Assembly (NCBI GenBank): GCA_041390305.1
Contig: JAWKQE010000033.1
Span: 1-64,000 of the forward strand
Source of the DNA: JACKCR01 sp041390305
GTDB taxonomy: Bacteria; Eisenbacteria; RBG-16-71-46; CAIMUX01
Direction: 5' to 3'
Length of the DNA: 64,000 nt
Part shown: in pieces, positions 44,838 to 53,541 of the stretch
How positions within the stretch are numbered: position 1 is the stretch's first letter
Layout: each line of letters opens with the position of its first letter
The notes under the pieces: generated by a model
The model's input: only the letters and a program-made list of their open reading frames with translations
Databases searched by the model: none
Told to the model about the DNA's origin: nothing
Program-made: the position numbers and the translations under genes

Positions 44838-44850
44838 GGAAACCAGCAAC

Positions 44851-46065
44851 ATGCCGGTCTACGCTTGGAAAGGTAAGGCTCCGGGGGGAGCGACCCAGTC
44901 GGGTGAGCTCACCCTTGCCAACAAAGAAGAGGTCCTCCAGTACCTTCGGAAGAAGCGGATCGTCGCGACCGAGGTGAAGGAGAAGGGCGGCGCGCTCTCG
45001 TTCAAGCTGCCGTCGATCAAGAAAGGGGTCTCGATCCGGGACCTCGTCATCTTCACCCGGCAGTTCTCGACCATGGTCAACGCCGGTCTCCCGCTCGTCC
45101 AGTGCCTCGACATCCTCTCGAAGCAGGCGGAGAGCGCACTCTTCCGACAGATCGTGGCGGACGTCATGCACGACGTCGAGTCCGGCTCCACCCTCTCCGA
45201 AGCGATGGGAAAGCGGCAGGCCGCCTTCGACAACCTCTACGTCAACATGGTCGACGCGGGAGAGGCGGGAGGTATCCTCGACGACATCCTCGCGCGTCTC
45301 GCCGGCTACCTGGAGAAGGCCGAGGCCCTCCGCCGCAAGGTGAAGAGCGCCCTGACCTATCCGACCGTCGTTCTCATCGTCGCCCTCGGCGCGACCACGT
45401 TCATGCTCCTCTTCATCATTCCGACGTTCGCGAAGGTCTTCGCGGACTTCGGTGGAGAGCTCCCGCTCGCGACCCGAGTGGTGCTGGGACTCTCGAACTT
45501 CCTCAAGGGCTTCTGGTGGGCACTGATCGGTGGAATCGTGGGTATCGTCTTCACGCTCCGCCGGATCTACAAGACGGAAACCGGACGGATGAAGTTCGAT
45601 GCCTTCTTCCTCAAGATGCCGGTGTTCGGAACCATCCTCCGGAAGGCCTCGATCGCGCGGTTCACGCGCACCCTGGGGACCATGATATCGTCCGGTGTCC
45701 CGATCCTCTCCGCGCTCGACATCACGGCGCGCACGGCGGGCAACAAGGTCATCGAGCAGGCCATTCTCATGACGAAGGCCTCGATCGGAGAAGGTGAGAC
45801 GATCGCGGCTCCGCTCAAGGAGTCGAAGGTCTTCCCGCCCATGGTCGTGCAGATGATCTCGGTCGGTGAAGAGACGGGTGCGCTCGACAAGATGCTCGAC
45901 AAGATCGCGAACTTCTACGACGAAGAGGTGAACGTCGCGGTCGACACGCTGACCTCGATCATCGAGCCGATCATGATCGTCGTCATGGGTACGCTGGTCG
46001 GTGGCATGGTCGTCGCCATGTACATGCCGATGTTCAAGCTCATCAACGTCGTCTCCGGACACTGA
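44851..46065 (+). CDS. pilC: Type IV pilus inner-membrane platform protein PilC
   Basis: 404 residues. Two homologous T2SSF domains (about 68-190 and 270-392) carry the helix pattern typical of PilC/GspF: FTRQFSTMVNAGLPLVQCL in the first, FTRTLGTMISSGVPILSAL in the second. Three or four transmembrane helices include VVLIVALGATTFMLLFIIPTF and a C-terminal PIMIVVMGTLVGGMVVAMYMPMF, cited here as separate stretches. It links the ATPases PilB and PilT to the growing pilus. It begins 13 bp after pilT and so is cotranscribed. Confidence 0.95.
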   Translation: MPVYAWKGKAPGGATQSGELTLANKEEVLQYLRKKRIVATEVKEKGGALSFKLPSIKKGVSIRDLVIFTRQFSTMVNAGLPLVQCLDILSKQAESALFRQIVADVMHDVESGSTLSEAMGKRQAAFDNLYVNMVDAGEAGGILDDILARLAGYLEKAEALRRKVKSALTYPTVVLIVALGATTFMLLFIIPTFAKVFADFGGELPLATRVVLGLSNFLKGFWWALIGGIVGIVFTLRRIYKTETGRMKFDAFFLKMPVFGTILRKASIARFTRTLGTMISSGVPILSALDITARTAGNKVIEQAILMTKASIGEGETIAAPLKESKVFPPMVVQMISVGEETGALDKMLDKIANFYDEEVNVAVDTLTSIIEPIMIVVMGTLVGGMVVAMYMPMFKLINVVSGH

Positions 46066-46193
46066 CGGACGAGAGAATGCCGGTCGCCGCTCGGGAAGAG
46101 AGGCGACCGGATTCGAGAAGCGCCGGACGAGAGACGCGGCAGGATCAGAGACGCAGCCGGGCGGACGGCCCGGGAGAGAGCCCAGGGGGAGAC

Positions 46194-47777
46194 ATGACCG
46201 ACGGAACGCGCCCGCGCGTGTATCGGATCGTGCTCCTCCTCGCTGTTACCGTTCTCGTCGCCGGTACGCCCTCGGTCCCGATCGAGCAGAAGTTCCCGAC
46301 CGCGTTCTTCTACCTCGCACTCGGGATCCTCTCCACCCTGCTCCTCCAAGGCCCGGGAGTCCCCGCCGGACGGGTGAGCTGGGTCATCGCGCTGCTCGTC
46401 GACCTCGGCGCGCACGCGCTCGTCGTGCAGCGGATGGGCGGCTCCGCCGGACCGTTCCTCCTCCTCTTCGCCCTTCCGATTCTCGTCTGGGGAGTGCAGC
46501 AGGGGCTCATCGGCGGTCTCCTGGCCGCGGTTCTCAGCGTCGTGGTGGGAAGCGGGTTGGGATGGGCTTCCGGCGGGGCGGGCGCGGGTTGGGCCGAGAC
46601 GTGGGCGTTCCGCACGGCGGCGTTCCTCCTCCTCGGTACGTTCGCCGGGCTCCTCGGACGGCGCCTCGCCGACGAGCGGGCCACTCTCCAGCAGACCCGT
46701 CGCGAACTCGAGCAGGTGCAGCTGGACGCGCTCTCGATCGTCTCCTGCCTCTCCAGCGGGCTCATCTGTCTCGACACCGAGGGGAGGGTGCGTCTCATCA
46801 ACCGGAGCGCGGAGGAGCTCCTGGGCCGTTCCGGTGGGGTCCCCACGGGTGTTCCGCTCGACGCGCTCGGAACCGATCCCGGTCTCGCCGGATTCGCGGC
46901 CAAGCTCGGGACGTTCATCGAGTCGGGCACTCCGTCCCGATTCGACGCGACGCTCGGGCTGAACGGACGGATCGTGCCGATCGAGGGAACGTCGTCGCCC
47001 ATCCTGGATCCGCGTGGGCGCTATCGCGGGCTCGTCGTCCTCTTTGGGGACGTGAGCGAGCGGATCCGGCAGCACGACGAGGAGAAGAAGCGCGAGCGGC
47101 TGGCCTGGATCGGGCAGCTCAGCGCCGGCCTCGCGCACGAGATCCGGAACTCGCTCAAGCCGATCACCGGCTGCGTGGAAATGCTGCAGGAAGAGCCGCC
47201 CGGGGATGGGCAGGCTCGTCTCATGGAGATCATCCTGCGCGAATCCGAGAACTTGGAAGCCTTCTTGACTGAGTTCCTGAGCTTCGCCCGCGACAAATCC
47301 CTAACGGTCGGGCCGGAGCGTATCGAAAGGGTAGTGGAAGAGGAATCGGACGCCCTCGCGGCCCTCGCCGACGACCGGATCTCGGTCGTTCGGCCCCTGC
47401 CGGAGGACGAGGACGCCTGCGTGGCGGCGGATCGTTCGGCTCTCTCACAGATACTGCGCAATCTCGGAATGAATGCGCTCGAAGCCTCCGAGTCCGGCCA
47501 GGTCGAGCTCGGGTGGCGAACGGAAGGACAGGAGGTCGTCTTGTACGTAAGGGACCACGGGCCTGGGATCCCAGACGAGATCCACGCCAGGATCTGTGAC
47601 CCCTTCTTCACGACGAAGGCTCGCGGTACCGGACTGGGGCTCGCGATCGCTCGGGATCTGGCGGAACGCCAGAGAGGGCGACTCACGCTGGAGCCCGCGG
47701 AAGGAGGGGGAACGGTGGCTCTGCTCCGTCTTCCTCGCACCGAGGAGCCGCTCGAGATTGCCGAGGGAATGAGATGA
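46194..47777 (+). CDS. pilS: PilS-type sensor histidine kinase
   Basis: 527 residues. Six predicted N-terminal membrane helices (about residues 8-155) precede a short coiled coil, a PAS domain (about 180-290), and HisKA with the phosphoacceptor in SAGLAHEIRNSL. The HATPase_c domain has the N box LRNLGMNALEAS, G1 DHGPGIPDE, F box FFTTKARGTG and G2 GLGLAIARDLA. The six-helix membrane part matches PilS, which senses pilin levels. ATG 46194 follows AGGGGGA. Its stop overlaps the pilR start (ATGA). It phosphorylates the response regulator encoded next, which should control pilA. Confidence 0.93.
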   Translation: MTDGTRPRVYRIVLLLAVTVLVAGTPSVPIEQKFPTAFFYLALGILSTLLLQGPGVPAGRVSWVIALLVDLGAHALVVQRMGGSAGPFLLLFALPILVWGVQQGLIGGLLAAVLSVVVGSGLGWASGGAGAGWAETWAFRTAAFLLLGTFAGLLGRRLADERATLQQTRRELEQVQLDALSIVSCLSSGLICLDTEGRVRLINRSAEELLGRSGGVPTGVPLDALGTDPGLAGFAAKLGTFIESGTPSRFDATLGLNGRIVPIEGTSSPILDPRGRYRGLVVLFGDVSERIRQHDEEKKRERLAWIGQLSAGLAHEIRNSLKPITGCVEMLQEEPPGDGQARLMEIILRESENLEAFLTEFLSFARDKSLTVGPERIERVVEEESDALAALADDRISVVRPLPEDEDACVAADRSALSQILRNLGMNALEASESGQVELGWRTEGQEVVLYVRDHGPGIPDEIHARICDPFFTTKARGTGLGLAIARDLAERQRGRLTLEPAEGGGTVALLRLPRTEEPLEIAEGMR

Positions 47778-49171
47778 CCGAGTCCGACATCGTCAAAGTT
47801 CTCGTCGTCGATGACGAAGAGAGCATGCGCCGCTTCCTCAGCATCCTCCTCGAGAAGGAGGGCTACGAGGTCACCCTCGCCTCGAACGGCGAGGAGGCGC
47901 TCGGAAAGCTGAAGGACGGGACCTTCCAGCTCCTCATCACGGACCTCCGGATGCCGGGGATGAGCGGCGTGGAACTCCTGGAGAAGGTCCAGGCCGACGA
48001 GCCGAACCTTCCGGTCGTGATCCTCACGGCCTACGCCTCCGAAGCCTCGGCCATCGAAGCGATGGAGAAGGGCGCGTATCAGTACATCGAGAAGAAGGCG
48101 AAGAACGACGAGATCACGCTCGTCGTGAAGAACGCCCTCTCACTGGGCCGCATCCAGTCGGAGAACCAACTGCTCAAGTCCCAGCTCAAGAGAACGCACA
48201 CCGAGCGGAAGATCATCGGTCGCTCGCCCGCCATGCAGAAGGTATTCGGCATGGTCGACAAGGTCGCGGCCACCGATTCGACGATCCTGGTCTACGGAGA
48301 GAGCGGAACGGGAAAGGAGCTCATCGCGCGGGAGATCCACTACCGGAGCCACCGCTGCAACGGCCCGTTCGTTTCGATCAACTGCGGCGCTCTGCCCAAG
48401 GACCTCCTCGAGTCGAATCTGTTCGGACACATCCGGGGCTCTTTCACCGGAGCGATCAAGGATCAGCAGGGGCTCTTCACCGTCTCCGAGAACGGGACGT
48501 TCTTCCTCGACGAAGTCGGAGAGATGGCGCCCGCGACCCAGGTGAAGCTCCTCCGCGCGCTCCAGGAGCGCGAGATCATCCCCGTCGGTGGAACGAAGCC
48601 GATCAAGATCAACGTCCGCCTCATCGCCGCCACGAACGCGGACCTCGAGAAGATGATGGCCGAGGGGACCTTCCGGACGGACCTCTTCTATCGGCTCAAC
48701 GTCATCCCGATCAACCTGCCGCCTCTGCGTCAGCGGCGTGAGGACATTCCTCTCCTCGTCGAACACTTCCTCCGCCGGTTCTGCCCGGGCAAGGAGAAGG
48801 GTGTGGAGCGGGACTGCATGGACGTCCTCTCGAAGTACGACTGGCCGGGGAACGTGCGGGAGCTCGAGAACGTGATGGAACGGGCCGTCATCCTGAACGA
48901 CGGCGGGCCGATCCAGATCCGCGACCTGCCCGAGAACGTCGTGCAGGGACAGTCCCGTCGCGGCAGCCTCGTCATCGACTCTCCGTCCGTGACGCTGGAA
49001 GAGCTCGAGAAGGAGTACATCCTCAAGGTGCTCCAGCACACCGGATGGCAGAAGAAGCGGGCGAGCGAGATCCTCGGGATCAACCCGTCGACGCTCTACC
49101 GGAAGCTCCTCTCCTACGGAATCACGGAGAAGGCCGAGGGCGAAGAGGACGAGATCGACTTCGCCGCGTGA
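47774..49171 (+). CDS. pilR: PilR-type sigma-54 response regulator
   Basis: 465 residues. Receiver domain with VVDDEES and phosphoacceptor Asp57 in LITDLRMPG. AAA+ domain with Walker A GESGTGKELIA (about residue 176), the sigma-54-contacting loop reading GSFTGA instead of GAFTGA, Walker B FFLDEVGEM and the RLNVIPINLPPLRQRREDIP region. Fis-type DNA-binding helix-turn-helix at the end (TGWQKKRASEILGINPSTLYRK). It activates sigma-54 promoters from remote sites. The candidate promoter and repeats upstream of pilA fit as target. Only a hairpin terminator separates it from that region. Confidence 0.95.
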   Translation: MTESDIVKVLVVDDEESMRRFLSILLEKEGYEVTLASNGEEALGKLKDGTFQLLITDLRMPGMSGVELLEKVQADEPNLPVVILTAYASEASAIEAMEKGAYQYIEKKAKNDEITLVVKNALSLGRIQSENQLLKSQLKRTHTERKIIGRSPAMQKVFGMVDKVAATDSTILVYGESGTGKELIAREIHYRSHRCNGPFVSINCGALPKDLLESNLFGHIRGSFTGAIKDQQGLFTVSENGTFFLDEVGEMAPATQVKLLRALQEREIIPVGGTKPIKINVRLIAATNADLEKMMAEGTFRTDLFYRLNVIPINLPPLRQRREDIPLLVEHFLRRFCPGKEKGVERDCMDVLSKYDWPGNVRELENVMERAVILNDGGPIQIRDLPENVVQGQSRRGSLVIDSPSVTLEELEKEYILKVLQHTGWQKKRASEILGINPSTLYRKLLSYGITEKAEGEEDEIDFAA

Positions 49172-49228
49172 TCACGCGGGGCACGTTCATGCAACGCGCG
49201 TGATCGAAACAGTGTTTGCCTACCAGAG

Positions 49229-49261
49229 AGAGAGCCCGCTCCCGAACGGAGCGGGCTCTCT
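49229..49261 (+). terminator. Terminator after pilR
   Basis: A 14-bp perfect stem, AGAGAGCCCGCTCC (49229-49242) and GGAGCGGGCTCTCT (49248-49261), around a five-base loop. The following bases are only moderately T-rich (TTCGTTT at 49271-49277). It would isolate pilA transcription from the upstream regulatory genes. Confidence 0.7.
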
Positions 49262-49336
49262 GCGTGTCGGTTCGTTTCACACTGTGTTGCAGGTCAGGTG
49301 TTTAGGGTAGAGAGGGCAAACATTGCCCATTGGATT

Positions 49337-49406
49337 GCATTGCGGAAGCCGCATTGCAGAAGCGTGCAGGCTTCAATGGCGAGGTGCGATCCGCAATTGC
49401 GAAAGC
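49337..49406 (+). repeat. Reiterated GCATTGCnGAAGC motifs upstream of pilA
   Basis: Two near-identical 13-mers GCATTGCGGAAGC (49337-49349) and GCATTGCAGAAGC (49351-49363) are spaced by 14 bp. A related GCAATTGCGAAAGC follows at 49393-49406. They lie 100-170 bp before the sigma-54-like promoter, a typical distance for enhancer sites, so they are candidate PilR binding sites. They occupy the 490-bp gap between pilR and pilA, which holds no gene; short open frames there lack any coding character. Confidence 0.55.
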
Positions 49407-49505
49407 CCCGTTTCGCAGTTCGCATCGAGCCCGAAAGAGAAAGAGCCATCGCCCAAGTCTCTGTAAGAAAGGTACTTGCGATTTGACCCGCAAAAAATCG
49501 GGTCG

Positions 49506-49520
49506 TGGCACGTGAGTTAC
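49506..49520 (+). promoter_or_regulatory. Candidate sigma-54 promoter of pilA
   Basis: TGGCAC at 49506-49511, five bases, then TTAC at 49517-49520. The -24 element is perfect and the -12 element departs from TTGC by one base. About 140 bp downstream is the pilA ATG, preceded by an AGGAGG ribosome-binding site. The adjacent pilS-pilR pair makes sigma-54 control likely. Confidence 0.6.
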
Positions 49521-49661
49521 CTCTTACCCCACCAGAAGTGCCCGAGACACTTCGAGCAGACAAGAGAGAAGAGAGCCCCGGGCGGTGCTCGAGACGGAGA
49601 GATCCGAATCGGACCGGGGGAGAGACAGACAGAAATAGCGGATCCACCTGAGGAGGTTCGG

Positions 49662-50060
49662 ATGCTTCGGAAGAATCAGCAGGGTTTCACTCTCATCGAG
49701 CTCATGATCGTGGTCGTCATCATCGGTATCCTCGCGGCCATCGCGATCCCGAACTACGTGAGCATGCAGGACCGCGCTCGTGAGTCGAGCGTCAAGGGCA
49801 ACGCCCACTCGGGTCAGCTCTTCGCGGAAGACGAGGCGGTCAAGGCCAACGGTACCTACCCGGCCACCATCGCTGCGGACATGAACGCCCTCGCCAACAT
49901 GACCAACCCGTTCGGTGGTAACGCCTTCGCCGACGGCGCGGCTGGTGCGGACGCTGGTGTTTGCTACTACGAGGTCGGTGCTCCGGCGGTGTCCTACACG
50001 ATCGTCGCCAACGGCAAGGACGGCACGGCCATCCTGACGCTCTCGAACGCGGCGAACTAA
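49662..50060 (+). CDS. pilA: Major type IV pilin
   Basis: 132 residues. A short leader MLRKNQQG precedes the prepilin peptidase site at G/F, giving mature FTLIELMIVVVIIGILAAIA with Glu5. The hydrophobic alpha-1 stem continues to about residue 40, followed by a small globular domain rich in Ala, Asn and Gly. A single Cys near the C-terminal region (GVCYYEVG) leaves no disulfide loop. A perfect AGGAGG lies six bases before the ATG. A strong terminator follows. The pilin is small, similar to Geobacter-type and deltaproteobacterial short pilins. Confidence 0.96.
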   Translation: MLRKNQQGFTLIELMIVVVIIGILAAIAIPNYVSMQDRARESSVKGNAHSGQLFAEDEAVKANGTYPATIAADMNALANMTNPFGGNAFADGAAGADAGVCYYEVGAPAVSYTIVANGKDGTAILTLSNAAN

Positions 50061-50114
50061 TCGCAGATCAGCGCACTGGGGGTCCGGCCTGCCGACCGGG
50101 CTCCCATGTTCCCC

Positions 50115-50152
50115 GAGACGGCCCGCTCCCCGCGGGCCGTCTCTCTGTTTTT
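50115..50152 (+). terminator. Intrinsic terminator of pilA
   Basis: A 12-bp perfect stem, GAGACGGCCCGC (50115-50126) and GCGGGCCGTCTC (50132-50143), is followed by TCTGTTTTT. It is the clearest Rho-independent terminator in the window and makes pilA a single-gene transcript. Confidence 0.9.
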
Positions 50153-50213
50153 GATGACGCCGGTCCGAGGGCAGGCTAAGGCCCGAAACGAAATGCGCCG
50201 ATCCATACCCCGT

Positions 50214-51167
50214 ATGGAGTATGTCATCGCGTTGCATCGGCTGGAGAAGGTCTACAAGCCGAGCGTCTTTCGGCGCCCGGTCCAGGCCCTCCGGGGCCTC
50301 GACCTCGACGTACGCGCCGGGGAGACCTACGGATTCCTCGGGCTCAACGGCGCGGGGAAGACCACCACGTTCAAGCTCCTTCTCGGTCTGCTTCGGCCGA
50401 CCGGAGGGGAGGGGTGGCTCTTCGGACGCCCACTCGGGGATCGGAGAGCCCTCGCCCGGCTCGGGTTCCTTCCCGAGCTTCCCGCGTACTATCCGTACCT
50501 CTCGGGCGGCGAAGTGCTTCGGCTCGCGCGCGACCTCTCCGGAGCGAAGCGCGACGATGCGCGTGACAAGCGACTCCTCGACGAACTCGGAATCGGGTTC
50601 GCATGGTCGCGGCCCACTCGCCGGCTCTCGAAGGGCCAACTCCAGCGCGTGGGTCTGGCCCAGGCGCTGGTGCACGAGCCGGAGCTGCTCATTCTCGACG
50701 AACCGATGAGCGGTCTCGATCCGCTCGCCCGTGGGCTCGTGAAGGACCGGCTCCGAGCGGAACGCGAGGCCGGACGCACGATCGTCCTCAGCACCCACGT
50801 CCTGGCGGACGTGGAGGCTCTTTCCGACAGGATCGGCCTCGTTTCCGAAGGTCGGCTCCTCAGGTCCGGGCGGACGGAAGAGCTGCTTTCCGGATCGGTA
50901 CGCGAGGTGCGGATCGAAGGCAGTGGCGCAATCAACGAGGACGTACTGGCCGGCATGCCGAACGAGTCACTCCTCGTTCCCGGCGAACCCTGGCGCGTGC
51001 TCCTCCAACGCCCGGAGCCGTTCCAGGTCGACGCCTGTCTGCGCCGGATCATCCAACAAGGGGGAACCGTTCTCGGGGTGGAGTCGCGGCGCGAGGATCT
51101 CGAGGCCGTCTTCGTCCGGACGATGGAGAACGCGGGCCAGGGAGAGGACGATCGATGCGCGTCGTGA
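50214..51167 (+). CDS. ABC transporter ATPase, PilH-like
   Basis: 317 residues. Walker A GLNGAGKTTTFKLL (about residue 44), a signature motif that reads LSKGQLQRVG instead of LSGGQ, Walker B LLILDEP and the switch His in STHVLADVE. A C-terminal regulatory region follows. Position between pilA and a permease gene matches PilH in the Myxococcus pil cluster, where PilG, H and I are needed for pilus assembly. The ATG at 50214 starts the conserved region, though no good ribosome-binding site is visible; ATG 50193 is an alternative. The stop overlaps the permease gene by 13 bp. Confidence 0.85.
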   Translation: MEYVIALHRLEKVYKPSVFRRPVQALRGLDLDVRAGETYGFLGLNGAGKTTTFKLLLGLLRPTGGEGWLFGRPLGDRRALARLGFLPELPAYYPYLSGGEVLRLARDLSGAKRDDARDKRLLDELGIGFAWSRPTRRLSKGQLQRVGLAQALVHEPELLILDEPMSGLDPLARGLVKDRLRAEREAGRTIVLSTHVLADVEALSDRIGLVSEGRLLRSGRTEELLSGSVREVRIEGSGAINEDVLAGMPNESLLVPGEPWRVLLQRPEPFQVDACLRRIIQQGGTVLGVESRREDLEAVFVRTMENAGQGEDDRCAS

Positions 51168-51925
51168 GAGCGATCGCTTGGAACACCGCCGTAGAGGCCC
51201 TCCGGGACAAGGTTCTCTACCTGCTCCTCTTCTTCGGACTCTTCCTCTTCGGTGCTTCGCGGCTCCTCGCCCCGCTCGCGCTCGGAGAAGCGAAGCGGAT
51301 CACGCTCGACGTCGGGCTCAGTTCGATCTCCGCGTTCGGCTGTCTCATCGCCATCTTCGTCGGGCATCAGCTCATCTTTCGCGAAGTGGAGAGAAAGACG
51401 CTCTACTTCCTCTTCTCACGTCCGATCCACCGGGCGCAGTTCGTATGGGGGAAGTTCCTCGGGCTCTACGCGATCCTTTCGCTGTCGGTCCTGCTCATGG
51501 GCGTGATGCTGGCGCTGGTGCTCCTCGCCGGTGGTCACGGAGTCGATCTCTCTCTGGCCCAGGCGCTCGCGCTCATCCTCGTCGAGATGGGGATTCTCTC
51601 CGCCATCGCGATCCTCATCGCGTCGTTCACGTCGCCGATCCTGGCCGGGCTCTTCACGCTCGCGGCGTACCTCATCGGTCACGGTAGTGGTGACCTCACC
51701 GATCTCCTCGCGCGGACGTCGAGCCCGGTGGGACGCGGTGTGGTCGAGGGACTGAGGTGGATCCTTCCTCGGCTCGACCTCTACGGGGAGCTGCTCCCGG
51801 TTCTGACTGGGACCGGATGGACCGGGCCCCAGCTCGGACTCGCTTTCGTCTACGGTTCGGTCTACGGGGCCGCGTGCCTCCTGCTCGCGGGCGTGATTCT
51901 GACCCGCCGGGAGCTCGCGCTGTGA
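51155..51925 (+). CDS. ABC transporter permease, PilI-like
   Basis: 256 residues with about six transmembrane helices in the ABC-2 pattern (YLLLFFGLFLFGASRLL, SISAFGCLIAIFVGHQLIF, LGLYAILSLSVLLMGVMLAL, MGILSAIAILIASF and a final YGAACLLLAGVIL). It partners the preceding ATPase, as PilI does with PilH in Myxococcus. The exported substrate is unknown. ATG 51155 has GGAGAGG upstream. The stop overlaps the next start (GTGA). Confidence 0.83.
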   Translation: MRVVRAIAWNTAVEALRDKVLYLLLFFGLFLFGASRLLAPLALGEAKRITLDVGLSSISAFGCLIAIFVGHQLIFREVERKTLYFLFSRPIHRAQFVWGKFLGLYAILSLSVLLMGVMLALVLLAGGHGVDLSLAQALALILVEMGILSAIAILIASFTSPILAGLFTLAAYLIGHGSGDLTDLLARTSSPVGRGVVEGLRWILPRLDLYGELLPVLTGTGWTGPQLGLAFVYGSVYGAACLLLAGVILTRRELAL

Positions 51926-52623
51926 GACGCGGCCTCGACCGTGTCGGTTGGGCCTCGCTCGTCCTCGGCCTCGTACTCCTGGCCGCGGGGGCGCGGCTCG
52001 GACGGGCCGTCGAAACGGCACTCGGCGAGACCAACGACGGGGCGGAGCTCGTGCTCTTCCCGCGCGGCGAGCTGATCCGGCCGTTCACCTTCGGGAAGCC
52101 GGAAGTAGCGGCGGACCTCGTGTGGCTTAGGGCGATCCAGTACTACGGCCAGCATCGCGGGACGGATCGCAGCTACCCGTATGCGGAGACTCTCTTCCAC
52201 TCCCTCACCGATCTCGATCCGACCTTCGTCAACGCCTACATCTTCGGAGCGCTCGTCCTCCATGAACAGTTCGGGCGGCTGGAGCCGGCGCTCGCGCTCC
52301 TCGACAAGGGGATCGAAGCGAACCCCGACTCCTACTGGCTGCCCTTCGAGCGGGGATTCTTTCTCTACGTGACCCACTGGGACCGCGACGGCGCCGTCGC
52401 CTGGCTCACCCGCGCCGCCGAGATGGAGGGGGCTCCCGAGTCGTTCCGTCGACTCGCCGCCTTCGCGGCGCAGCAGAGCGGCGACCAGGAGGTCGCGATC
52501 GCGCTCTGGCTCGAGGTCTACAACGGAACCGACAACCCCGAGATTCGGGACATCGCCCACGACTACCTCCGGGAGCTGGGGCATCCCGAGTTCCAGGACG
52601 AGAAGGCGGGAGGTGGACTATGA
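51922..52623 (+). CDS. Membrane-anchored TPR-like protein in the pil cluster
   Basis: 233 residues. One N-terminal hydrophobic anchor (ASLVLGLVLLAAGARLG, about residues 10-26) leads to helical TPR-like repeats (TLFHSLTDLDPTFVNAYIFG, ALALLDKGIEANPDSYWLPF, AVAWLTRAAEMEGAPESFRR). GTG 51922 overlaps the permease stop and the stop overlaps the pilD ATG, so it is embedded in the operon. It occupies a place where Myxococcus-like clusters carry accessory assembly factors, and could be a functional counterpart of PilG or a pilotin-type TPR, but sequence does not decide. Confidence 0.75.
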   Translation: MRRGLDRVGWASLVLGLVLLAAGARLGRAVETALGETNDGAELVLFPRGELIRPFTFGKPEVAADLVWLRAIQYYGQHRGTDRSYPYAETLFHSLTDLDPTFVNAYIFGALVLHEQFGRLEPALALLDKGIEANPDSYWLPFERGFFLYVTHWDRDGAVAWLTRAAEMEGAPESFRRLAAFAAQQSGDQEVAIALWLEVYNGTDNPEIRDIAHDYLRELGHPEFQDEKAGGGL

Positions 52624-53412
52624 ACGGCTGGCTTCCACTGGACTCCTTCACCTTTCCCGTCGTGCTCGCCTTCGGACTCTGCTTCGGGAGCTTCCTCAAC
52701 GTCGTGATCTACCGGCTCCCCCTCGGGCTGTCTCTCGTCCACCCGCCATCCAGATGCGGGAGTTGTGAGACTCCGATCCGCTGGTATCACAACGTCCCGG
52801 TGTTCGGGTGGCTGTTCCTGCGCGGACGGTGCGCGGCCTGCGGCGCGGGCATCTCGCCCCGGTATCCGTTCGTGGAGCTCATCGGCGGGCTGCTCTTCGC
52901 GCTCGCCGTCTTCGGTTTCTCCAGTCCGATCGAATCGTTTGCCGCCGGCTTCGTCTTTCTGTCGCTCCTGGTCGTCTTCTTCGTCGACCTCGACCACAGG
53001 ATCATCCCGGACGAGATCAGTCTCGGGGGCACCGTCCTCGGGCTCGTGCTGGCGCATTGGCGGATCGGCCTCGTTCCGGCCCTCACTGCGGCCACGCTCG
53101 GGGCAGGGGCCCTGTTCGCAGTCGGCTGGGGCTACGAGAAGGCCCGCGGCCGCCGGGGATGGGGCTGGGTGACGTGAAACTGGCCGCCATGCTGGGGGCG
53201 TTTCTCGGGCTGGAAGGGCTGATCCTCACCGTGCTCCTGGCGTCGTTCCTGGGTGCGGTCACCGGCGTCGGCCTCATCTTCGCGCGGCGTGGAAGCGGCT
53301 TAACCGCCCTTCCTTTCGGGAGCTTCCTCGCTCCCGCCGCGGTCCGCCCTCGTCTGGGGGCCGTCGATCCTGGAGCTGGTACCTGGGTTTCTTCCCCCAG
53401 GGCGCGAACTGA
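52620..53412 (+). CDS. pilD: Prepilin peptidase/N-methyltransferase with several frameshifts
   Basis: About 264 codons in total, normal for the family. Frame one gives FGLCFGSFLNVVIYRLP, the CGSCETPI and CAACG cysteine pairs of the zinc-binding loop, and VDLDHRIIPDE with the first catalytic Asp. A missing G at 53155-53158 then breaks it. The second frame gives MGLGDVKLAAMLGAFLG with the second Asp. Further indels near 53345 and 53385 are needed to reach the natural end, YLGFFPQGAN and TGA at 53412. It would cleave and N-methylate PilA. Whether the organism really lacks PilD or the sequence is faulty should be settled, as pili need it. Start overlaps the TPR stop. Confidence 0.85.
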
Positions 53413-53541
53413 GCCTGAGGCCTGGGTAGAAGGCCGCAAAGGTGCGTTTCGGGGAAAGGGCAACCGAACGGTAAACCCTGGCCATCCGTCGGCCGATGAA
53501 ACAGAGGGTGAGATGCCGGGCCTTGGGCCCAGGAGGTTCCG

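Noticed and set aside
41640..44852. Long minus-strand open frame opposite pilB and pilT
   Set aside because: A shadow of two strongly conserved plus-strand ATPase genes; composition is typical of antisense frames in GC-rich DNA.
53413..53541. Possible c-di-GMP (GEMM) riboswitch upstream of pilM, from GCAAAG and GGGCAACC elements
   Set aside because: The conserved blocks are in the wrong order and the tetraloop-receptor features are missing. Only small stem-loops near the ribosome-binding site are supported.
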